Position numbers and translations under genes: made by a program. A stretch of 6,865 bases of DNA from positions 1-6,865 of the forward strand of contig JAPUIC010000130.1 of assembly GCA_027297425.1 (NCBI GenBank), given 5' to 3'. Positions 1 to 5,336 of this stretch are shown here, piece after piece (within the stretch, counting starts at the first letter, position 1; every line of letters begins with the position of its first letter). The notes under the pieces are model-generated. The model made no database searches, had not been told where the DNA came from, and was given only the letters and a program-made list of their open reading frames with translations. Source of the stretch: Nitrososphaerota archaeon (GTDB taxonomy: Archaea > Thermoproteota > Nitrososphaeria > Nitrososphaerales > JAPUIC01).

Positions 1-330
1 ATTGTTTAGGATATGCTCCAGTTCTGAGGTACCAAATAGGGTATTAGTAGGACAAGGGATAGCGCCTATCTTTAGAGAGCCAAGGATCATGCTGAAGTAT
101 TCGGCGGAATTAGGAAGTCTGAAGAGAATCTTATCACCCCTATTAATTCCGAGTGACTTTAACGCATTCCCAAACCTGTTTTGCATTTCTTGAAGCATCG
201 CGAAAGTTATCTTTCTATCATCTTGGTAGATAGCGATGTCATCTGATCTTCCCTCCTCGACCCACCTGTCACAGACCCACCAAGACATGTTAGTTCGTTC
301 GGGGATCTTGTATACTCCCTGGTTCGACAT
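1..330 (-). CDS. AMP-forming acyl-CoA ligase (acetyl-/benzoate-CoA ligase-like), N-terminal fragment
   Basis: This frame is open from an ATG at 330 to the left edge (110 codons), so only the N-terminal part of the protein is present. The translation reads like the start of an ANL-superfamily adenylating enzyme: a DRWVEEGR segment (residues 21-28), ITFAMLQEMQNRFGNAL (41-57), GINRGDKILFRLPNS (61-75), then LKIGAIPCPTNTL (86-98). Such enzymes activate a carboxylic acid with ATP to an acyl-adenylate and transfer it to CoA. The P-loop-like TSGTTG motif and the catalytic lysine lie beyond the window, so the substrate cannot be told; the N-terminus resembles acetyl-CoA and benzoate-CoA ligases. No ATG, GTG or TTG lies in frame between 330 and the upstream stop at 403-405, which fixes the start. 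A TATA-like TTATTAG 26 bases upstream suggests a leaderless mRNA. It lies 72 bases downstream of the small ORF ending at 403, on the same strand. Confidence 0.85.
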   Translation of the reverse strand, partial: MSNQGVYKIPERTNMSWWVCDRWVEEGRSDDIAIYQDDRKITFAMLQEMQNRFGNALKSLGINRGDKILFRLPNSAEYFSMILGSLKIGAIPCPTNTLFGTSELEHILNN

Positions 331-352
331 GCCGATAGGTAACGATCTAAGA

Positions 353-359
353 CTAATAA
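353..359 (-). promoter_or_regulatory. TATA-like box for the acyl-CoA ligase gene
   Basis: The minus strand reads GAAC then TTATTAG. The centre of the box lies about 26 bases before the ATG at 330, the usual archaeal distance from TATA box to transcription start. Transcription would therefore begin at or next to the start codon, giving a leaderless mRNA. Assigned by eye. Confidence 0.4.
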
Positions 360-402
360 GTTCAATGTCGCGGAGGATACTAATGGAAAAGTAGATTCTT
401 CG

Positions 403-891
403 TTAGGTCTTCTTCATAAGGTAAGCATCCATGAAATATCGGTCATCCTCATCCAGTTCACCGTCGCCCTCAGTTCCGAGGAGTTTGTTATAATCCCTGA
501 TCGATGCTTTGTTGCCAGTTAGGCTAAGTACGAGAAGCGTATTATTGTAGCTCTCCTCCTCGTATACCTTATGGAGGCCGCCATTAGTTCCGCTGAGCTG
601 ATTTTCTTGATGGGTCAAAATCGCGTATTTCTTTCTTAAATCGTCCTGTTTCTCCGAAGTTAATTTATCTGATGAAACACCTAATGGAGTATCAGCACGC
701 ATACCAGCCTTCGGTACTTGCAGACCTGACATCAGACACTGTTTCAGCGACTCGCTTACAGTCCAGCCCTTTCTTTTAGCTATCTGCTCTAATCTAGAGA
801 AATCAGATATAGAGATGTCAAGTGAGAATGAACCCTGTTTACCTATGCCAAAGGGAAATCGCAGTGTTCCTACCGCCCCCTCAGCGTCCAA
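403..891 (-). CDS. Hypothetical protein with ribbon-helix-helix-like N-terminal segment
   Basis: I do not recognise this 162-residue protein as a named family. Residues about 20-57 look like a ribbon-helix-helix fold: a short strand (GSFSLDISI), a helix (SDFSRLEQIAKRKG), then TVSESLKQCLMSGL, which follows the common pattern LxxLAxxxGxTxSExLxxxLxxGL of small dimeric DNA-binding proteins. This is pattern recognition, not a database hit. The middle (75-115) is charged and probably helical; residues 139-150 are strongly acidic (EGDGELDEDD). The only available start is a TTG at 891, with no convincing ribosome-binding site, and the in-frame stop just upstream is at 910-912. The start lies inside the last 22 bases of the upstream ORF, so the protein may be made by translational coupling, or it may be the C-terminal part of a gene broken by a frameshift. 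Confidence 0.55.
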   Translation of the reverse strand: MDAEGAVGTLRFPFGIGKQGSFSLDISISDFSRLEQIAKRKGWTVSESLKQCLMSGLQVPKAGMRADTPLGVSSDKLTSEKQDDLRKKYAILTHQENQLSGTNGGLHKVYEEESYNNTLLVLSLTGNKASIRDYNKLLGTEGDGELDEDDRYFMDAYLMKKT

Positions 892-1259
892 CGAGCTTTG
901 GAACTCTTTTTAGAGTTCCAGGCCACTTCCAATTTTGAACGTGTATTCTCTAAGGCCTCTACTTTAGAGAGAAGTCTTGATCCATCCGATCTAGCGATCT
1001 TAAGCTTTGTCTCCATCTCCGCGTTCTCTTTAGTTAAAGTCTTAATTTGCTGTTTAAGACGGGTAACGCCTGATCTTAACCCGCTGATTTCGTCTGATAG
1101 CATCTTTTCTTCAAACCATGAAATTTTCGGATGAATAGAGGCAGCCAGTAGCTTAGGATCTAGGGATGGTGTCCCAAGAAATTTCTTTAAGTTAGAAAGC
1201 TCAGAATCATTCAAGCTTACCTTAACAGATATCCTTTTTTGTTCATCAGAGCTACCCAA
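870..1259 (-). CDS. Hypothetical coiled-coil protein
   Basis: This 129-residue protein is unrecognised. Residues about 50-112 form a likely coiled coil, with repeated L/I/V spacing through EISGLRSGVTRLKQQIKTL and on to LLSKVEALENTRSKLEVAW; the last 15 residues are basic (SKKSSKARWTLRGR). The N-terminus (KRISVKVSLNDSELSNLKKF, residues 8-27) could form a strand and helix. The start is a TTG at 1259, since an in-frame TGA lies three codons upstream (1266-1268) and no ATG occurs before residue 53. Upstream, AGGTTGATCC resembles the Shine-Dalgarno sequence AGGTGATCC with one extra T and ends three bases before the TTG. It overlaps the next ORF by 22 bases on the same strand and is divergent from topoisomerase IB. 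Low-complexity coiled coils are hard to assign, so no function is claimed. Confidence 0.55.
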   Translation of the reverse strand: MGSSDEQKRISVKVSLNDSELSNLKKFLGTPSLDPKLLAASIHPKISWFEEKMLSDEISGLRSGVTRLKQQIKTLTKENAEMETKLKIARSDGSRLLSKVEALENTRSKLEVAWNSKKSSKARWTLRGR

Positions 1260-1303
1260 GACGGATCAACCTAGTTATTTCTCGTATAGACTAACTTCGA
1301 TGC

Positions 1304-1312
1304 TTTATTTAA
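1304..1312 (-). promoter_or_regulatory. TATA-like box for the coiled-coil ORF
   Basis: The minus strand reads TTAAATAAA. Its centre lies about 49 bases before the TTG at 1259, which would put the transcript start near 1282 with a leader of roughly 22 bases carrying the AGGTTGATCC ribosome-binding-like sequence. Assigned by eye. Confidence 0.35.
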
Positions 1313-1334
1313 CTATCCGCCAAAATTAAATAAA

Positions 1335-1361
1335 TCCCGATAAAGTGTAGGCACTCCGGGA
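1335..1361. repeat. Nested inverted repeat in the divergent promoter region
   Basis: Outer arms TCCCG (1335-1339) and CGGGA (1357-1361) pair perfectly. Inside them, AGTG (1344-1347) pairs with CACT (1352-1355) around the loop TAGG. ATAA on one side and C on the other form an internal bulge. It lies between the start of the coiled-coil ORF and topoisomerase IB. It could be an operator or an RNA hairpin, or chance. Confidence 0.35.
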
Positions 1362-1383
1362 ACATGCTCAAAGTTACATGGAA

Positions 1384-1390
1384 TTAGAAA
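1384..1390 (+). promoter_or_regulatory. TATA-like box for topoisomerase IB
   Basis: TTAGAAA is centred about 28 bases before the TTG at 1415, compatible with a leaderless transcript. A stronger-looking AT run (TTAAATAAAT) lies further up, around 1326-1335, and would give a leader of nearly 60 bases. Which of the two is used cannot be decided from sequence. Confidence 0.3.
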
Positions 1391-1414
1391 AAGAATCAGT
1401 GTGAGTTAGATCAG

Positions 1415-2962
1415 TTGAATTGGAATAGTCTATATCATAATGGGATCGCATTCCCGATCCCTTACAAGCCAATCGGCATGACGATAAAGATTCGCTCGGA
1501 GAAGGTGAGGTTAAATCCCAGTTCGGAAGAGATGGTCTATGCTTGGGCTAAGAAGAAGGATACAGCTTATGTCCAAGATGCCGTCTTTGTAGAGAATTTT
1601 CTCACTGATCTCCGCGAACACCTGCCGCAAAAATATCAAAGTTCTTCAATCGATGACTTCGATTTTAGTGATGTTTACAGGTCTGTGGACGAGGAGAAGG
1701 CAATGAGATCACAGCCGGATATCAAGAAGAATCTCGCCCAAGATAGAAAGAGAGCAAGAGAAGAATTAAGGTCACGCTTTGGACTTGCGGAAATGGATGG
1801 AAAGCAGGTTGAGGTCGCAAACTGGATGGCTGAGCCACCAGGTTTCTTTTTGGGAAGGGGGGAACATCCTTTCAGAGGGAAGTGGAAGCCCAGGATAGTA
1901 CCACAAGATATTACCTTGAATTTGAGCAAGGATGCCATCATTCCTGAAGGCCAATGGGGAGGAATTGTACATGATCATAAATCTATGTGGTTGGCTCGAT
2001 GGATAGACCGGCTAACTAAGAAGGAGAAGTATGTTTGGCTCTCTGACTCTGCCTCGATCAAGCAAGTCCGGGAAAAGAGCAAGTATGACTTGGCTTTGAG
2101 GTTAGAGAAACAGATCGGCAAAATCAGGATTAAGATAATGAGGAGTCTCCATAGTAGAGATCCAAAGGCGAAAAAAGTCGCCATGGTATGTTATCTGTTA
2201 GATGCCCTCGCTATGAGGGTAGGAGACGAAAAAGATGAAGATGAAGCCGATACAGTGGGGGCTTCGACGCTCAGGTTCGAACATATCAAGTTGACCCCTA
2301 ATCGAATAGAGTTTGACTTTCTGGGTAAGGACAGCGTTAGATGGCAAAAGTCTTTAGAACTCAAGGTGATTGACCCTGAAGTCCCCCGATATTTATCGAA
2401 ACTACTATCTGGAAAGAAGGAAGGCGATGCAGTTTTTGATGGCATCGATTCAAGACATGTCAACCGTCTGCTTGGAAGAGCGATGAAGGGATTAACTGCT
2501 AAAGTCTTTAGAACTTACGTTGCGACAAACATCGTGAGGAATTATCTTCATATGAACGAGTTAGAGAAAGAGGGCGTATCAGATAGCCTGAAACTCTATC
2601 ATGCTAAAATCGCTAACCTCCAAGCTGCAGTTATTTGTAACCACAAACGGTCGCCTCCTAAGAATTGGGAAAATACAATAATTAAGAAGGAAGAGACGCT
2701 GGCTCGGCTGGAGAATAGCAAACCCAAGACCGATAAACAAGCGATAAAGTTGGAAGAGAGAAGGGAGAAAGCCAAGCTCGCCTTGGATTTGGCTCGGCGG
2801 ACTAAGGACTACAATCTCAGTACGTCGTTAAGAAATTACATAGATCCGAGATTATTCAAATCATGGTCTGAAGAGAATACTATGGACTGGTCAAAAATCT
2901 ACACGGCCGCCCTCCAGAAGAAATTTCGATGGGTCAACAGATCTAGAGCGGATTGGTCCTAG
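1415..2962 (+). CDS. top1B: DNA topoisomerase IB, eukaryotic type
   Basis: Relaxes positive and negative DNA supercoils by nicking one strand through a 3'-phosphotyrosine bond. The 515-residue protein aligns from its first residues with the core of eukaryotic Top1. The lip and core start with WNSLYHNGIAFPIPYKP (3-19), followed by PPGFFLGRGEHP (141-152), HDHKSMWLARW (186-196) and FDFLGKDSVRW (300-310). All five active-site residues of the human enzyme are matched: R268 (LAMRVG), K305 (LGKDS), R366 (AKVFRTY), H410 (CNHKRSPPK) and the nucleophile Y475 (SLRNYIDPR). A charged helical linker spans about 415-465. It lacks the roughly 200-residue charged N-terminal domain of human Top1, as archaeal members do. 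The TTG start is chosen because homology begins immediately after it and an in-frame stop lies upstream at 1385-1387; the ATG at residue 22 would cut conserved sequence. Its 3' end converges with pyrF. Confidence 0.95.
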   Translation: MNWNSLYHNGIAFPIPYKPIGMTIKIRSEKVRLNPSSEEMVYAWAKKKDTAYVQDAVFVENFLTDLREHLPQKYQSSSIDDFDFSDVYRSVDEEKAMRSQPDIKKNLAQDRKRAREELRSRFGLAEMDGKQVEVANWMAEPPGFFLGRGEHPFRGKWKPRIVPQDITLNLSKDAIIPEGQWGGIVHDHKSMWLARWIDRLTKKEKYVWLSDSASIKQVREKSKYDLALRLEKQIGKIRIKIMRSLHSRDPKAKKVAMVCYLLDALAMRVGDEKDEDEADTVGASTLRFEHIKLTPNRIEFDFLGKDSVRWQKSLELKVIDPEVPRYLSKLLSGKKEGDAVFDGIDSRHVNRLLGRAMKGLTAKVFRTYVATNIVRNYLHMNELEKEGVSDSLKLYHAKIANLQAAVICNHKRSPPKNWENTIIKKEETLARLENSKPKTDKQAIKLEERREKAKLALDLARRTKDYNLSTSLRNYIDPRLFKSWSEENTMDWSKIYTAALQKKFRWVNRSRADWS

Positions 2963-2964
2963 AG

Positions 2965-2971
2965 TTTTCTT
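2965..2971 (+). terminator. Possible T-rich terminator of topoisomerase IB
   Basis: TTTTCTT follows the stop codon at once and could serve as a short archaeal oligo-T terminator. There is no stem-loop, and the gap before the convergent pyrF stop is only 17 bases, so transcripts from the two strands may overlap. Confidence 0.25.
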
Positions 2972-2979
2972 ACGATCGG

Positions 2980-3810
2980 TTACTCTCTAGCAATTCTATT
3001 ATTTAGCAGGTCCCTGTATTCTTTCGTTTTATTCCGGATACCCTCAGAGAACGAGACTTTATTGTCGTCAAGGTAGGAATAGAGAACGCTTCTACCGATA
3101 AAAGCAAGGAAGTTGAGTTGAAGTGCACTTGAAGGGATCTCATTAAAGTCGCCACCTTGTTTACCGTAGCCAACGGTCAAGATTATGGGTCTAGACTTGG
3201 TTTGTAAAATTTTTCGAGAGATCTCGTCCAACTTCTCTGATCGGGTAGCTCCGATTACAATCCCAGATAGATTTCGCTCAAGAGCCTGATCAAGAAAAAG
3301 ATCATAGAGTGGTTTGCCATGAATTTCTTGGTCGTAGAAATCTCTGGCACCAGGATGCGACATATAGATGACTGAAAATAAACCGGCCTTCGACCTTTTT
3401 GCCTGTTCAGATATTACATCAATTCCACCTTCCCACCCGATTATAGGGTGTATGGTTATCCCATCAAATCCCATTCTTTCAATTATTCTATAAATAGCAA
3501 CAGAATTTGAACTCCCGATATCCGCAAGCTTGTGATCCGCAATTACAGGGACACCGTGACTATGGATCTTCGTTACTAATTCCTCTATCTTCTGAGCTGG
3601 GAAGCGATAGATGAAATGTTGAGTATTCAATTTGAAAGCGGTAACAAAGGGTGCTGCACTATCGATGGCTTGATCCAAAAAGCTGTTTATGTCCATACCC
3701 TTGGGGAGTTCAACCTCAGATTCTGGTAATGGATCGAGATTTATCCCGAGTCTAGATCCCTTTCGCTTTATCGCGTCATCTAGTCTATCTTTAAACTCGG
3801 CTGTTACGAT
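2980..3810 (-). CDS. pyrF: Orotidine-5'-phosphate decarboxylase, start codon unclear
   Basis: Converts OMP to UMP, the last step of de novo pyrimidine synthesis. Counted from the ATG at 3696 (238 residues), the catalytic D-x-K-x-x-D motif is ADHKLADIGSSN (D54, K56, D59). FKLNTQHF (21-28) matches the KPN-F segment of the longer, type II enzymes; VGYGKQGGDF (175-184) and IGRSVLY (200-206) form the phosphate-binding end. That ATG is probably not the true start: the frame stays open upstream to a stop at 3832-3834 and encodes the expected first strand, EFKDRLDDAI..KGSRLGINLDP, including the conserved Asp of LDP. No ATG, GTG or TTG is in frame there. The coordinate 3810 marks an ATC preceded by GGTGA; alternatively a GTG at 3816-3818 would be the start if one A were missing from the A4 run at 3812-3815, giving 279 residues, a normal length for type II. 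Divergent from ahcY. Confidence 0.9.
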   Translation of the reverse strand: MVTAEFKDRLDDAIKRKGSRLGINLDPLPESEVELPKGMDINSFLDQAIDSAAPFVTAFKLNTQHFIYRFPAQKIEELVTKIHSHGVPVIADHKLADIGSSNSVAIYRIIERMGFDGITIHPIIGWEGGIDVISEQAKRSKAGLFSVIYMSHPGARDFYDQEIHGKPLYDLFLDQALERNLSGIVIGATRSEKLDEISRKILQTKSRPIILTVGYGKQGGDFNEIPSSALQLNFLAFIGRSVLYSYLDDNKVSFSEGIRNKTKEYRDLLNNRIARE

Positions 3811-3843
3811 CTTTTCACCGTTCTGCGTTCTCTAAAGTGCCCC

Positions 3844-3854
3844 TAATTAAAAAA
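3844..3854 (-). promoter_or_regulatory. TATA-like box for pyrF
   Basis: The minus strand reads TTTTTTAATTA. The TTTAATTA part is centred about 30 bases before the out-of-frame GTG at 3818, so transcription would start a few bases ahead of it. This supports initiation at the upstream GTG/ATC region rather than at the ATG at 3696. Confidence 0.4.
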
Positions 3855-3930
3855 CACTAATTTCGGGCCTGGTAAATATTCCTGAAAATGATTACTGTTT
3901 CTCAGAAGTGATGAGACTGAACTAAAACCT

Positions 3931-3949
3931 TGACTGTATTAATGAGTCA
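3931..3949. repeat. Short palindrome TGACT-N9-AGTCA between pyrF and ahcY
   Basis: The 5-base arms are perfect inverted repeats around a 9-base AT-rich spacer, about 50 bases upstream of the ahcY TATA box. A further GACTG copy lies at 3915-3919. It could be a regulator-binding site for either divergent gene. Arms this short occur by chance, so the call is weak. Apart from this and the two TATA-like boxes, nothing else was seen in the divergent region of about 200 bases. Confidence 0.25.
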
Positions 3950-4000
3950 GCTATGCTTCTCAAAGTGTATAGACGTTAACTCGAAATTTAAGATTAAAAC

Positions 4001-4007
4001 TTATAAA
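4001..4007 (+). promoter_or_regulatory. TATA box for ahcY
   Basis: TTATAAA, preceded by an A-rich AAAAC that resembles a TFB recognition element, is the best archaeal promoter match in the window. Its predicted transcript start, about 4030, lies downstream of the GTG at 4010 and four bases before the ATG at 4034. Confidence 0.55.
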
Positions 4008-4033
4008 AGGTGTCAGAAGGCTGTCGATACTTC

Positions 4034-5278
4034 ATGGGAAGGATCCACGACGCTTCGCTAGCATCATCCGGCGAGAAGTCATATCAGTGGGCGGCAGCTC
4101 ACATGCCTACTCTAAAACGAACACTCGACAGATTTGGAGAAGATAAGCCTCTCAGCGGACACAAGCTGGTAGTTTGCCTTCACATAACAAAAGAGACCTC
4201 TGTGTTGATACGTGGATTTCAGCATCTAGGTGCCGAAGTATATCTAAGCGGTGCCAACCCGCTATCTACTCAGGATGATATAGCTGCGTATTTGGCGGCT
4301 AATGGAGTAGAAGTTTGGGCATGGCGGGGCCAGAACGCCCAGGAGTATACGGAGTGCATAAAGAGTACACTAACCAGCGAACCAGATATAGTGGTCGACG
4401 ATGGTGCTGATCTTCATGCTATGATTCATGACGGGGAGAATTATTCTAATCTAAAAATCATTGGTGGGAATGAGGAGACCACTACGGGAGTAGTCCGATT
4501 GATGGCAATGGAAAAGTCAGGGGTTCTGCGTTATCCGGTCTTAGCTATAAACAACGCACAGACTAAGTTCCTCTTCGACAATAGATATGGAACTGGGCAA
4601 AGTGTCTTCGATGGGATACTTCGGTCGACAAGTTTGCTGATTGCTGGGAAGACAGTTGTGGTATCGGGTTACGGTTGGGTCGGCAAGGGAATAGCTAAGA
4701 GAGCTAGAGGACTGGATGCACACCTCGTTGTAACTGAAGTGGACCCATTCAAGGCAATCGAAGCGCATATGGATGGTTTCGAAGTACTCCCGATGGCAGA
4801 TGCCGCAAAGAAGGGAGACATATTCATTACAGCCACCGGCCAAACTAGCGTGATATCAGGCAAGGATCTAGAACAGATGAAGGATGGTGCTATTATTGCG
4901 AATGCGGGTCATTTCGACCTAGAAACTGACGTCAAATATCTCAACAATGTTAGTGTTCTCAAAGAAGGTGTAAGGCCTCATGTAGATGAACATCAGATGC
5001 AGAATGGTAGAAAGATATACCTGATAGGCAAGGGTAGAATTGCAAACCTAGTAGCTGCAGAAGGTCATCCACCAGAGGTTATGGCCTTATCATTTTCTAA
5101 CCAACTCCTCGGTGCGGTGCATATAGCACAAAACCACCAAACACTTGAGAGGAAGGTTTACGATGTGCCTGAGGCGATAGACAGGCAAGTGGCCGAGAAC
5201 GCTCTCGAAGCCATGAATATCCGGATAGATAGTCCGACGGATGAACAGATAAAATACGCAGATTCCTGGACTTTATAG
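4034..5278 (+). CDS. ahcY: Adenosylhomocysteinase (S-adenosyl-L-homocysteine hydrolase)
   Basis: Splits S-adenosylhomocysteine, the product of SAM-dependent methylation, into adenosine and homocysteine, using tightly bound NAD. From the ATG at 4034 (414 residues), substrate-site residues are visible: H50 (CLHITKE), D123 (DDGADLH), E148 (NEETTTG), K178 and D182 N183 (TKFLFDN), H293 (AGHFDLE) and H345 (AEGHPPE). The NAD-binding motif is GYGWVGKG (212-219), followed by TEVDP. The C-terminus ends at YADSWTL and lacks the eukaryotic PDHYRY tail, as in archaeal and Thermotoga-type enzymes. A GTG at 4010 would add eight residues, but the TATA box lies between 4001 and 4007 and the family N-terminus matches from MGRIHDASLA, so 4034 is preferred. 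Some archaeal relatives act on S-inosylhomocysteine instead; sequence alone does not separate these. It is followed after 58 bases by metG, which uses methionine made from homocysteine. Confidence 0.95.
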   Translation: MGRIHDASLASSGEKSYQWAAAHMPTLKRTLDRFGEDKPLSGHKLVVCLHITKETSVLIRGFQHLGAEVYLSGANPLSTQDDIAAYLAANGVEVWAWRGQNAQEYTECIKSTLTSEPDIVVDDGADLHAMIHDGENYSNLKIIGGNEETTTGVVRLMAMEKSGVLRYPVLAINNAQTKFLFDNRYGTGQSVFDGILRSTSLLIAGKTVVVSGYGWVGKGIAKRARGLDAHLVVTEVDPFKAIEAHMDGFEVLPMADAAKKGDIFITATGQTSVISGKDLEQMKDGAIIANAGHFDLETDVKYLNNVSVLKEGVRPHVDEHQMQNGRKIYLIGKGRIANLVAAEGHPPEVMALSFSNQLLGAVHIAQNHQTLERKVYDVPEAIDRQVAENALEAMNIRIDSPTDEQIKYADSWTL

Positions 5279-5286
5279 TAAATTCC

Positions 5287-5293
5287 TTTAATT
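5287..5293 (+). promoter_or_regulatory. Possible TATA-like box ahead of metG
   Basis: TTTAATT lies in the 58-base gap after ahcY and would give a transcript start near 5316, upstream of the Shine-Dalgarno sequence. It is weak, and co-transcription with ahcY is equally compatible. Confidence 0.2.
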
Positions 5294-5323
5294 CATAGCT
5301 TGCATTGACCATCCTAGGGAGAG

Positions 5324-5329
5324 GGAGGT
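5324..5329 (+). promoter_or_regulatory. Shine-Dalgarno sequence of metG
   Basis: GGAGGT ends seven bases before the ATG at 5337. It is the only consensus ribosome-binding site in the window with good spacing to a clear start codon, and it fixes the metG start. A leadered start behind an upstream gene fits an internal operon gene in archaea, in contrast to the leaderless-looking first genes nearby. Confidence 0.7.
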
Positions 5330-5336
5330 AGATAAT

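Noticed and set aside
2..193. 63-codon plus-strand ORF at the left edge
   Set aside because: It lies opposite the acyl-CoA ligase fragment, whose minus-strand translation has clear family motifs; the plus-strand product resembles nothing.
898..1134. 78-codon plus-strand ORF opposite the coiled-coil gene
   Set aside because: The minus-strand frame is longer and shows heptad periodicity; the plus-strand product looks like a mirror of it with no signal of its own.
2274..2282. GGTTCGAAC, like the T arm of a tRNA
   Set aside because: It lies inside conserved coding sequence of topoisomerase IB, and no acceptor, D or anticodon stems flank it.
3908..3920. C/D-box small RNA: perfect C box GTGATGA followed by CTGA
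   Set aside because: Only two bases separate the C-box and D-box motifs, leaving no guide sequence, and no second CTGA follows at a suitable distance.
4541..4863. Two minus-strand ORFs inside ahcY
   Set aside because: They are shadows of the NAD-binding domain of ahcY, whose motifs are unambiguous.
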